Part shown: positions 1-5,363 of the stretch, one piece after another
Position numbering within the stretch: position 1 is the stretch's first letter
How the letters are laid out: each line of letters opens with the position of its first letter
Origin: GCA-2723085 sp042093455
GTDB taxonomy: Bacteria > Bacteroidota > Bacteroidia > Flavobacteriales_D > Parvicellaceae
Length of the DNA: 5,380 nucleotides
Direction: 5' to 3'
Assembly: GCA_042093455.1 (NCBI GenBank)
Contig: JBELEU010000155.1
Location: forward strand, 1-5,380
Made by a program: the position numbers and the translations under genes
The notes under the pieces: model-generated
Databases searched by the model: none
What the model saw: the letters and a program-made list of their open reading frames with translations, nothing else
What the model was told of the DNA's origin: nothing

Positions 1-364
1 CAGGATTAATGTACTGCATAGTATCGTAAATACCTAGTCCTGCGTAAACAGAACCACCAGGTGAGTTAATGTAAATTTGAATGTCTCTTTTTGCATCAAT
101 AGATTCTAAGAACAACAGTTGAGCAGTGATAATATTGGCAACATAATCATCAATTCCAGTTCCAAGAAAAATGATTCTATCCATCATAAGTCTTGAAAAG
201 ACATCCATAACAGCAATGTTCATTTGTCTTTCTTCAATGATATTTGGAGTCATTCCAACAGGCACATTTGAAATGGCTGAATTGTATTTATCTAAACTTA
301 GACTTGAAATTCCCATATGCTTGGTTGCATATTTTCTAAATTCTTCGCTACTATTTGGGTTCAT
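1..364 (-). CDS. clpP: ATP-dependent Clp protease proteolytic subunit ClpP, N-terminal 121 residues (cut by window edge)
   Basis: This is the beginning of ClpP, the serine peptidase that forms the double-heptamer chamber and degrades unfolded or tagged proteins in the cytoplasm with an AAA+ partner such as ClpX. The frame reads from the ATG at 364-362 to the window edge. Visible landmarks are the MTPNIIEERQ stretch (residues 38-47), VFSRLMMDRIIFLG (55-68), VANIITAQLLFLES (75-88), and INSPGGSVYAGLGIYDTMQ (99-117), whose GGSV supplies the oxyanion hole. The catalytic Ser, His and Asp normally lie further on and are outside the window, so activity cannot be judged here. The roughly 35-residue N-terminal extension ahead of the conserved core looks like the Bacteroidota form. 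No Shine-Dalgarno is seen before the start. The gene follows tig after 38 bp on the same strand, the common tig-clpP(-clpX) order, which suggests one transcript. Confidence 0.96.
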   Translation of the reverse strand, partial: MNPNSSEEFRKYATKHMGISSLSLDKYNSAISNVPVGMTPNIIEERQMNIAVMDVFSRLMMDRIIFLGTGIDDYVANIITAQLLFLESIDAKRDIQIYINSPGGSVYAGLGIYDTMQYINP

Positions 365-402
365 ATTAGAGTTTAATTTATTTGAAATAAAGTTAATAAA
401 TT

Positions 403-1761
403 TTATTTCATGGCTTCAGAAGCCTTCTTAATAAAATCTTCATGTACTAATTCTTTTTCGTTGATCTTCAAGCTTGATTTAAGGTAATCCATCACTTTAG
501 TGTCATAAATCATGTCGTTGATTTTTCTTGCTTCTTCTTTGTTTGACAAAACATTTTGAACTGTTTTCATCAATTCTTCTTCAGCAGGAACCATCATTCC
601 GTATTGTGCATACTGGCTTCCCATAAGTTCTTTAGTATGATTAACTAACTCTTCATGCTCTACCTTAATGTCTTGTTCTTTTATGATTTTATTCTCAACC
701 AACTGCCATTTTAAGCCTTCAGAGTACATATCGTATTCTTTTTCAATTTGCTCAACTGTTGCTTCTTTGTTTGAAGTTAAAATCCATTTTTTTAAGAACT
801 CATCTGGTAATTTAAGTTTTAATTTTTTTATAATGTTTTTAGAAACTTCTTTTTTAAATATTCTATCAGAATCTGCAACAAACATTTTTTCTAACTCAGC
901 TTGAATTCTTTGTTTAAACTCTTCTTCAGTTTTAACTTCTCCAGGGCCATATATTTTATCAAATAAAGCAACATCAATATTAGTAGGTTCAAGACTTTTA
1001 ACTTCAGTTACGTTCATTTTAACGTTTCGAGTGTATAATATTGCTCTTTCTTTATCAATGCCTAACATGGCTGCCATATCAGCATCGCCTCTGCTTATTT
1101 TACGTGGATCAACTACTAAAACATCATTTGGTTTGATACCTATTAGCTGTTTTTTAACTTTTTTATCCTCTACAAATTCTAAAGAAATAGTAGAACTATG
1201 ACTAAATCCTCCTTCAACAACATTTCCTGAATCATCAAGTTCTTGGAATGTTGAAATAACCATGTCACTTTCAGAAGCTGAATCAACACCAACTAACTTT
1301 CCATAACGTTTAGCAAAGTCAGTCATTTGCTTCTTAATCAATTTTTCATCGACTTTTAACTTGTACTTTGTGTACTTATCTCTACCCGGTAAATCCAATT
1401 TAAAATCTGGAGCTATTCCTAATTCGTAGGCAAATTCAAAGTCACCTGGATTTTTCCAGTCAATCTCTCTTTTTTCTTCTTCTAACGGAATTGGGTTTCC
1501 TAAAATATTTAATTTATTTTCTGTAATGTGCTTGTAAATGGTTTCATTTAAAAGCTTATCAATTTCTTCAGCCAAGATAGATGGACCATACTTCTTTTTA
1601 ATTACGGTTGTTGGAATGTGCCCCTTTCTAAAACCTGGAAGTTGAACTTGTTTTTTATAATTTTTTAAAGAGTTTTCAAACGATTCTTTGTAATCATTGT
1701 TTGAAATTTTGACGGTCATAACTGCATTCAATGCATCTATGTTTTTAACTTTTACGTCCAT
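403..1761 (-). CDS. tig: Trigger factor, ribosome-associated chaperone
   Basis: Trigger factor docks at the ribosomal exit tunnel and shields nascent chains. The protein has 452 residues, close to the usual 430-450. The ribosome-binding signature GFRKGHIP lies at residues 43-50, where it also sits in the E. coli protein, and is followed by the basic IKKKYG. The N-terminal domain (about 1-125) ends in a DFEFAYELGIAPDF segment typical of the family. The middle region (about 150-255) occupies the FKBP-like PPIase position but is divergent: I do not see the usual GFEDGIVG-type stretch, only KKQLIGIKPNDVLVVDP at 203-219. The C-terminal region (about 265-452) is charged and helical, as expected for the chaperone arms. 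The start MDVKVKNIDALNAV aligns with the family N-terminus, so this ATG is preferred despite the absence of a Shine-Dalgarno. It lies downstream of tRNA-Leu and its terminator-like hairpin, and upstream of clpP. Confidence 0.95.
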   Translation of the reverse strand: MDVKVKNIDALNAVMTVKISNNDYKESFENSLKNYKKQVQLPGFRKGHIPTTVIKKKYGPSILAEEIDKLLNETIYKHITENKLNILGNPIPLEEEKREIDWKNPGDFEFAYELGIAPDFKLDLPGRDKYTKYKLKVDEKLIKKQMTDFAKRYGKLVGVDSASESDMVISTFQELDDSGNVVEGGFSHSSTISLEFVEDKKVKKQLIGIKPNDVLVVDPRKISRGDADMAAMLGIDKERAILYTRNVKMNVTEVKSLEPTNIDVALFDKIYGPGEVKTEEEFKQRIQAELEKMFVADSDRIFKKEVSKNIIKKLKLKLPDEFLKKWILTSNKEATVEQIEKEYDMYSEGLKWQLVENKIIKEQDIKVEHEELVNHTKELMGSQYAQYGMMVPAEEELMKTVQNVLSNKEEARKINDMIYDTKVMDYLKSSLKINEKELVHEDFIKKASEAMK

Positions 1762-1789
1762 ATGAGATTTATATTGATGTGTTTTTAAC

Positions 1790-1830
1790 TTATTAAAACT
1801 AAAAATGGCATAAGTCCGCTTATGCCATTT
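1790..1830 (-). terminator. Intrinsic terminator-like hairpin downstream of tRNA-Leu
   Basis: A perfect 12-bp inverted repeat (AAATGGCATAAG at 1803-1814 with CTTATGCCATTT at 1819-1830) encloses a 4-nt loop. Read on the minus strand, the stem runs directly into TTTTTAGTTTT, a U-rich tail. The hairpin begins 7 nt after the 3' end of the tRNA gene. This fits Rho-independent termination of the tRNA transcript. The stem base is AT-rich, so some read-through into tig, which starts about 40 nt further on, is possible. Confidence 0.8.
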
Positions 1831-1837
1831 AAATCAG

Positions 1838-1919
1838 TGCGGATAAAGGGAGTCGAACCCCCACGCCTTGCGGCACTAGATCCTAAGTCTAGCGTGTCTA
1901 CCAATTCCACCATATCCGC
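1838..1919 (-). tRNA. tRNA-Leu, anticodon TAG
   Basis: This 82-nt type II tRNA folds by eye into a complete cloverleaf. The acceptor stem is GCGGATA/TATCCGC with discriminator A at 1838. The D-arm carries TGGTAGAC, and the anticodon stem CTAGA/TCTAG encloses the loop CTTAGGA. The long variable arm is typical of leucine tRNA (TGCCGCAAGGCG), and the T-arm holds GGTTCGACTCC. The anticodon occupies 1885-1883 (TAG), which reads CUA and probably other CUN codons. The 3' CCA is not encoded: the bases after the discriminator are CTG. The tRNA is oriented with tig and clpP and is followed by a hairpin terminator. Confidence 0.96.
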
Positions 1920-1961
1920 ATTTTAAATTCTGTTCTAAAGCTCGTTTGCAATAGCAGTGTG

Positions 1962-1969
1962 CAAATTTA
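1962..1969 (-). promoter_or_regulatory. Candidate -7 promoter element for tRNA-Leu
   Basis: On the minus strand this reads TAAATTTG, an exact match to the Bacteroidota primary sigma factor -7 consensus TAnnTTTG. It lies about 43 nt before the mature tRNA 5' end, leaving room for a short leader removed by RNase P. No good -33 TTG is present at the usual spacing (TTT is there instead), so the call rests on the -7 box and its position. Confidence 0.4.
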
Positions 1970-1992
1970 TTCAATTTTATTAAATAGAAAAG

Positions 1993-2022
1993 TTCATCAA
2001 GTGTTTTTCTTCGCTAACTTTA
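1993..2022 (+). promoter_or_regulatory. Candidate promoter of the flavin reductase / DUF3127 / transporter operon
   Basis: TAACTTTA (2015-2022) matches seven of eight positions of the Bacteroidota -7 box TAnnTTTG. TTC at 1993-1995, 19 nt upstream, would be a weak -33 TTG. It sits 15 bp before the ATG at 2038, giving a very short leader. It diverges from the candidate tRNA promoter in the same 118-bp intergenic space. Confidence 0.35.
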
Positions 2023-2037
2023 CACTTTTATTGATTT

Positions 2038-2937
2038 ATGACCATGTTAACCATTGACCCCATAGAAATGGGCCTACCAAAAGCCCACCATTATTTACTA
2101 GGAGCTGTTGGGCCTAGACCCATATGTTTTGCAAGTACCATTGATGAAAACGGTATTCCAAATTTGGCACCTTTTTCATTTTTTAATGTTTTTAGTTCAA
2201 ACCCTCCCATTGCTATATTTTCACCTGCAAGAAGTGGCAGAACTGGAAAACAGAAAGACACGTATAACAATGTTAAAAAAATAGCTGAGGTTGTAATCAA
2301 CTTAGTAGACTATAAAATGGTAGAGCAAATGTCTTTGGCTAGTTCTCCTTACGACCCTAATGTGAATGAATTTACTAAAAGTGGATTTACACCCATCGAA
2401 TCTGAGAACATAAAACCTTTTAGAGTAAAAGAATCTCCTGTTCAGATGGAATGTGAAGTAATTGAAGTCAAAGAGTTAGGTGATAAAGGGGGAGCAGGTA
2501 ATTTAATTATATGTAAAATAGTTAAAGTTCATATCAAAAAAGAAATACTAAATGACAAGGAAATGATTGATCAAGAGAAGATTGATCTTGTTGCTAGAAT
2601 GGGTGGGGATTGGTACTGTAGAACAGATAAAAACTCTATGTTTGAAATTAAAAAACCAATTACAACTTGCGGTATTGGTTGGGACAATATTCCAAAAGAA
2701 ATTCTAAACAGTGCTTTTCTTAGCGGAAATGACTTAGGTAAACTTGGAGGCATTGAACAACTTCCTGATGAAACAGAAGTTAATGAATTTAAACTCATAG
2801 AATTAAGCGATTTATTTATAACACATGAAGATGATGCAAAAAAACTTGAGCAATTACTTCACAAAAAAGCAAAAGAATATTTAAATATAGATGAACTAGA
2901 AAATGCGTGGAAAACATTACTTTCGTTCAATAATTAA
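2038..2937 (+). CDS. Flavin reductase-like, FMN-binding split-barrel family protein
   Basis: This 299-residue cytoplasmic protein belongs to the flavin reductase-like/DIM6-NTAB family, whose members bind FMN in a split beta-barrel and in some cases use NAD(P)H to reduce free flavin or supply oxygenases. The barrel spans about residues 18-190. Recognisable blocks are GAVGPRPICFAST (22-34), GIPNLAPFSFFN (39-50), NPPIAIFSPAR (55-65), VVINLVDY (85-92), FRVKESPVQMECEV (128-141), GDKGGAGNLIICK (148-160) and LVARMGGDWYCR (184-195). A roughly 100-residue C-terminal extension follows, with a charged helical end. Its substrate or partner is not evident. ATG 2038 is taken as the start, but the in-frame ATG at 2044 (MLTIDP) is equally plausible. 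No Shine-Dalgarno is seen. It is the first gene of a tight run with the DUF3127 and transporter genes. The family assignment is strong; the biochemical role is unknown. Confidence 0.9.
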   Translation: MTMLTIDPIEMGLPKAHHYLLGAVGPRPICFASTIDENGIPNLAPFSFFNVFSSNPPIAIFSPARSGRTGKQKDTYNNVKKIAEVVINLVDYKMVEQMSLASSPYDPNVNEFTKSGFTPIESENIKPFRVKESPVQMECEVIEVKELGDKGGAGNLIICKIVKVHIKKEILNDKEMIDQEKIDLVARMGGDWYCRTDKNSMFEIKKPITTCGIGWDNIPKEILNSAFLSGNDLGKLGGIEQLPDETEVNEFKLIELSDLFITHEDDAKKLEQLLHKKAKEYLNIDELENAWKTLLSFNN

Positions 2938-2946
2938 CAAACACCA

Positions 2947-3288
2947 ATGGAATTAAAAATTAACGGCAAACTAAAACAATTGATGGATTTACAATCTTGG
3001 GATTCTGGATTCAGTAAAAGAGAATTTGTAATTACAACTACCGAACAGTATCCACAAGACATTAAGTTGGAATGCATTAAAGATAAAACTAGTTTACTAA
3101 ACGGCATTAACCCCGGAGAAGACGTTGAAGTATCTTTCAACTTAAGAGGTAATGAGTTTAATGGCAAATATTATGTAAACTTACAAGCATGGAAAATCAC
3201 CAAAGGCAATGAAGGCCCTCAAAATACACCTCCGCCTGACACAGACTTTGAACCTTTGGGAGAGGATGATGAGGATCTTCCGTTTTAG
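2947..3288 (+). CDS. DUF3127 family protein with SSB-like acidic C-terminal tail
   Basis: This 113-residue protein resembles the DUF3127 family, found mainly in Bacteroidota and without an established function. The first 86 residues alternate short beta-strand-like segments in an OB-fold-like layout: MELKINGKLKQL, KREFVITTTEQYPQDIKLEC, GEDVEVSFNLRGNEFNGKYY, and VNLQAWKI (77-84). A Gly/Asn/Pro-rich linker (about 87-98) leads to an acidic tail (102-113) ending in DDEDLPF. That ending closely resembles the C-terminal tip of bacterial single-stranded DNA-binding protein (acidic residues followed by IPF), which recruits repair and replication proteins. DNA binding is therefore suggested but not shown. 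The gene starts 9 bp after the flavin reductase stop and lies 16 bp before the transporter start, so it is probably in one operon with both. No Shine-Dalgarno precedes the ATG. Confidence 0.88.
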   Translation: MELKINGKLKQLMDLQSWDSGFSKREFVITTTEQYPQDIKLECIKDKTSLLNGINPGEDVEVSFNLRGNEFNGKYYVNLQAWKITKGNEGPQNTPPPDTDFEPLGEDDEDLPF

Positions 3289-3304
3289 TAAAAAATAACT
3301 TTCA

Positions 3305-4693
3305 ATGTCATTTTTTGACAAATACATTAAGGCAGTAAGATATTTACTGCCTTCTCCTTTTACAATAGCCATTGTTTTAACCCTTTTCACCCTTTTACTT
3401 GGTGTTTTATGGCCAAGCCATAGTTCATCGTCAAATGTTTCTTGGGGAGAAAAAACCATTAAAGTTTTAAGCTATTGGAACGATGGTTTATGGAATACAA
3501 AAGGACTTGCCTTTGCCATTCAAATGATGCTAATGTTATTGTTAGGACATGTTTTAGCACTTAGCAAGCCCATCGATAAACTCATTAATCAAATTTTACC
3601 ATTTTGTAAAAACAATGCTAAAAGTGCATTATTTGTTACTCTTTTCACCTTAATAGTAAGTTGGTTTAACTGGGGATTAGGTTTGGTTTTTGGAGCTATT
3701 TTTTGCAACAAAATAATGGACTACGCCTCCAAAGCATCAATCCCCCTTAATTATGGATTGATAGGGGCAGCAGGGTATTCTGGGCTAATGATTTGGCATG
3801 GAGGAATATCTGGATCATCTTTGGTTAAAATTTCTGAACCTGGTCACCTGAAAGATCTAGCACCACAAAAACTTCAAAATACTGTTCCTGAAATTATAGA
3901 TTTTTCTCTGACTGTATTTTCACCAATGAATATTTTTATAACATTAGCTCTTTTAGTTATTCTTCCAATTTCAATGTATGTTTTAGGAAAGAAGGCATCT
4001 GTTAAAGTTCCTTCCATTTCGGTAAAGAAAAAAAAGATCAATCAAAACTTACAATTAATAGGAGCAGAAAAAATAGATCAATCAAAACTTACAGGAAAAA
4101 TAGTTGGATTATTTGTTGTTGTTTTTTGTGTTTTTTTAGCTATTAATCACCCTTCAACAAAAACATTTCAGTTTATTAACCCCAACTATTTAAACCTAAG
4201 CTTATTGGGACTAGCATTACTTTGTCACGGAAGTATTAACAACTTTATAAATTCGGTAGAAAAAGCCATTGGTGGGACTGCCGGCATTTTAATACAATTT
4301 CCTCTTTATTTTGGAATAATGGGCATTGTTAAAGAGACAGGAATGATAAATGATATTGCTACTTATTTTCAAGCAATTTCAACTGAACTAACTTACCCAC
4401 TATATACGCTATTGAGTGCTGGAATGGTCAATTTTTTTATTCCAAGTGGAGGTGGTCAGTGGTACATACAAGGCCCATTGGTTATTCAATCTTCTATTGA
4501 AATGGGAATACCATTACACAAAAGTATATTAGCGCTAGCTTATGGTGATCAACTCACCAACATGATGCAACCGTTTTGGGCGCTACCTCTTCTTGGAATT
4601 ACTGGTTTAAAAGCCAAAGACATACTTCCATATACATTTATTTTAATGCTTATTGGACTTTTTATTTTCAGTTTAGGCTTAATTATTTTCTGA
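3305..4693 (+). CDS. AtoE/TIGR00366-family short-chain fatty acid transporter
   Basis: This 462-residue inner-membrane protein is of the SCFA_trans family, whose E. coli member AtoE is linked to uptake of acetoacetate and other short-chain fatty acids. Hydrophobic segments suggest about 10-12 membrane spans, for example residues 18-36, 68-87, 107-133, 148-170, 207-228, 264-282, 295-310, 325-343, 364-385, 405-432 and 440-461. Family motifs are FNWGLGLVFGAIF (121-133), GTAGILIQFPLYFGIMG (324-340), IPSGGGQWYIQGP (379-391) and YGDQLTNMMQPFWALPLLGI (413-432). A charged loop at about 229-263, rich in Lys, separates two halves; part of it is coded by an imperfect DNA duplication (see the repeat entry). 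It starts 16 bp after the DUF3127 gene and ends the apparent operon. The family is clear; the true substrate (acetoacetate, butyrate or another small acid) cannot be told from sequence. Confidence 0.93.
   Translation: MSFFDKYIKAVRYLLPSPFTIAIVLTLFTLLLGVLWPSHSSSSNVSWGEKTIKVLSYWNDGLWNTKGLAFAIQMMLMLLLGHVLALSKPIDKLINQILPFCKNNAKSALFVTLFTLIVSWFNWGLGLVFGAIFCNKIMDYASKASIPLNYGLIGAAGYSGLMIWHGGISGSSLVKISEPGHLKDLAPQKLQNTVPEIIDFSLTVFSPMNIFITLALLVILPISMYVLGKKASVKVPSISVKKKKINQNLQLIGAEKIDQSKLTGKIVGLFVVVFCVFLAINHPSTKTFQFINPNYLNLSLLGLALLCHGSINNFINSVEKAIGGTAGILIQFPLYFGIMGIVKETGMINDIATYFQAISTELTYPLYTLLSAGMVNFFIPSGGGQWYIQGPLVIQSSIEMGIPLHKSILALAYGDQLTNMMQPFWALPLLGITGLKAKDILPYTFILMLIGLFIFSLGLIIF
4021..4093 (+). repeat. 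Imperfect direct duplication (40-bp offset) inside the transporter gene
   Basis: Bases 4021-4053 and 4061-4093 match at 29 of 33 positions. Both contain the identical 19-mer AGATCAATCAAAACTTACA (4035-4053 and 4075-4093). The offset of 40 bp is not a multiple of three, so the two copies are read in different frames: the first gives KINQNLQ and the second gives IDQSKLTG. The repeat codes for the cytoplasm-like loop between the two halves of the transporter (about residues 240-264). Confidence 0.9.
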
Positions 4694-4705
4694 TTTTAAG
4701 TACTT

Positions 4706-4739
4706 ATAATCAATTAAAATCTTTTTAAGATTTGATTAT
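4706..4739 (+). other. AT-rich hairpin after the transporter gene, possible weak terminator
   Basis: AAATCTT (4717-4723) pairs with AAGATTT (4727-4733) around a TTT loop. The stem continues as ATAATC (4706-4711) with GATTAT (4734-4739), with a five-base bulge on the left. It begins 12 nt after the transporter stop, which suits an operon end. It has almost no G-C pairs and no T-run follows on the plus strand, so termination is doubtful. Confidence 0.35.
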
Positions 4740-4778
4740 CAACTAGTAACAAAATATTAATTGCATTAAATTTATAAC

Positions 4779-4826
4779 TTAGAACATATAGGAAATAAAC
4801 GTAATACGTATATTCCCTCGTTATGC
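4779..4826 (+). other. Candidate attC-like recombination site upstream of the cassette gene
   Basis: TTAGAAC (4779-4785) and GTTATGC (4820-4826) flank an imperfect hairpin. AGGAAATA (4790-4797) pairs with TATTCCCT (4811-4818) with one mismatch, then comes an A-A mismatch, then ACGT (4799-4802) with ACGT (4806-4809) around an AAT loop. An AAC ... GTT pair enclosing an imperfect hairpin is the minimal design of an integron attC site. GTTATGC departs from the core consensus GTTRRRY at one base. The outer arms pair only at AAC/GTT, which is allowed when the neighbouring bases come from different cassettes. This is weaker than the site at the gene's 3' end. Confidence 0.4.
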
Positions 4827-4831
4827 ATAAC
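4820..4831 (+). repeat. 12-bp perfect palindrome with a 9-bp copy at the other end of the gene
   Basis: GTTATGCATAAC is self-complementary over all 12 bases and ends 4 bp before the ATG at 4836. Its right part, ATGCATAAC (4823-4831), recurs at 5298-5306 at the 3' end of the same gene. The gene is thus bracketed by a 9-bp direct repeat, and GTTATGC at the start is the exact complement of GCATAAC at the end. Confidence 0.85.
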
Positions 4832-5346
4832 TAATATGAAACAAATTATTTTCTTGATATTATTATTTTTTGGTCAAACCATACATTCTCAATCGGATAT
4901 TAAAAATTTTCAGGGAAAATGGACATTCAGTAAACAATCATTTGTTACATGGCATAATGGCTCTGGAATAATTGACTCTACTCAAATGAATAATAAAATA
5001 ACTATTGAAATTCATAGTTCTGATAGTGTGATTTGGAATTATTATGAGGCTGAAACCATTGGAACACTTGTGGATGAAAATGGAGATTACGCTGGTCCTG
5101 AGACAGGGTTTATAACTGAAACAGGTACAGGAACAATTATCAAACTAGAGAACAATGATTCATTTGAATTAAATGTAAATGTTGAAAGAAAAGATTTTGC
5201 AGGTGATTTAATAGAGAAAATGAATAAAAAATTTATAATCTTGATTGATAATGATTACCTGATAATTGAAAATCCAATTGAAAAAATTAAATTGAAAATG
5301 CATAACAAAGGCTAAAGCTAATTTTCAACTACCTTTAGCCGCAACG
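4821..5346 (+). mobile_element. Putative integron-type gene cassette (about 526 bp)
   Basis: If recombination occurs between G and TT of each core, as in known integrons, the unit runs from TTATGC after 4820 to the G at 5346. It holds one gene in the expected orientation, with its attC-like site at the 3' end and almost no extra DNA. Excision would make a circle whose site has a fully paired 7-bp outer arm (GCATAAC/GTTATGC) and an 8-bp inner arm. No integrase gene is in the window. This could belong to an array with a distant integrase or to a cluster of attC sites lacking one. Confidence 0.45.
4836..5315 (+). CDS. Secreted small protein of unknown function, possible lipocalin-like fold, in a cassette-like unit
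   Basis: I do not recognise a specific family for this 159-residue protein. The N-terminus (MKQIIFLILLFFGQTIHSQS) is a signal peptide with cleavage likely near residues 18-20. There is no Cys, so it is neither a lipoprotein nor disulfide-bonded. The mature part opens with FQGKWTFSKQSF (25-36), reminiscent of lipocalin-like domains that begin with GKW, and continues as short polar beta-strand-like segments (KITIEIH 54-60, SVIWNYYEAE 64-73, TGTGTIIKLE 96-105, SFELNVNVER 109-118, KFIILIDNDYLIIEN 132-146). A small soluble beta-barrel in the periplasm or outside the cell is plausible but inferred. There is no Shine-Dalgarno. The start lies 9 bp after a GTTATGC core, and the stop codon (5313-5315) lies inside the hairpin of the downstream candidate attC site, as is common in integron cassettes. 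Its function is unknown. Confidence 0.85.
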   Translation: MKQIIFLILLFFGQTIHSQSDIKNFQGKWTFSKQSFVTWHNGSGIIDSTQMNNKITIEIHSSDSVIWNYYEAETIGTLVDENGDYAGPETGFITETGTGTIIKLENNDSFELNVNVERKDFAGDLIEKMNKKFIILIDNDYLIIENPIEKIKLKMHNKG

Positions 5347-5352
5347 TTGGAA
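5300..5352 (+). other. Candidate attC recombination site at the 3' end of the cassette gene
   Basis: The elements in order are GCATAAC (5300-5306, R''-like), a 3-nt spacer, GGCTAAAG (5310-5317, L''-like), a 15-nt centre in which CTA and TAC oppose each other, CTTTAGCC (5333-5340, L'-like, perfect 8-bp complement), GCAAC, and GTTGGAA (5346-5352, R'-like). In an inserted cassette the R'' arm should complement the first bases of the same cassette rather than the adjacent R'. GCATAAC is the exact complement of GTTATGC at 4820-4826, and only AAC pairs with the adjacent GTT. At about 53 bp it is at the short end of known attC sites. The hairpin could also serve as a terminator, but no T-run follows. 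Confidence 0.55.
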
Positions 5353-5363
5353 GCCATTGTAAA

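Noticed and set aside
171..431. Plus-strand open frame of 86 residues at the left end.
   Set aside because: It lies opposite clpP and the end of tig, both clear conserved genes, and its translation shows no family features.
668..904. Plus-strand open frame of 78 residues.
   Set aside because: It is antisense to the C-terminal part of tig and reads as low-complexity Phe/Ser from AT-rich DNA.
1932..1938. GTTCTAA, complementary to TTAGAAC at 4779-4785, which could make the whole flavin reductase-DUF3127-transporter operon one large cassette.
   Set aside because: A 7-base match is expected about once by chance in a window this size. There is no attC-like hairpin ending at 1932, and a three-gene unit of 2.9 kb is far larger than a usual cassette.
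3181..3459. Minus-strand open frame of 92 residues spanning the DUF3127/transporter junction.
   Set aside because: It overlaps two well supported plus-strand genes and shows no recognisable domain.
4775..4782. TAACTTAG as a -7 promoter element for the secreted-protein gene.
   Set aside because: It differs from TAnnTTTG at one core T, and no TTG lies at the right spacing upstream. Cassette genes also often lack their own promoter.
4706..5340. Possible CRISPR array or regularly spaced repeats at the right end.
   Set aside because: Only one 9-bp motif recurs, twice, around a coding gene. There is no series of equal repeats with unique spacers.
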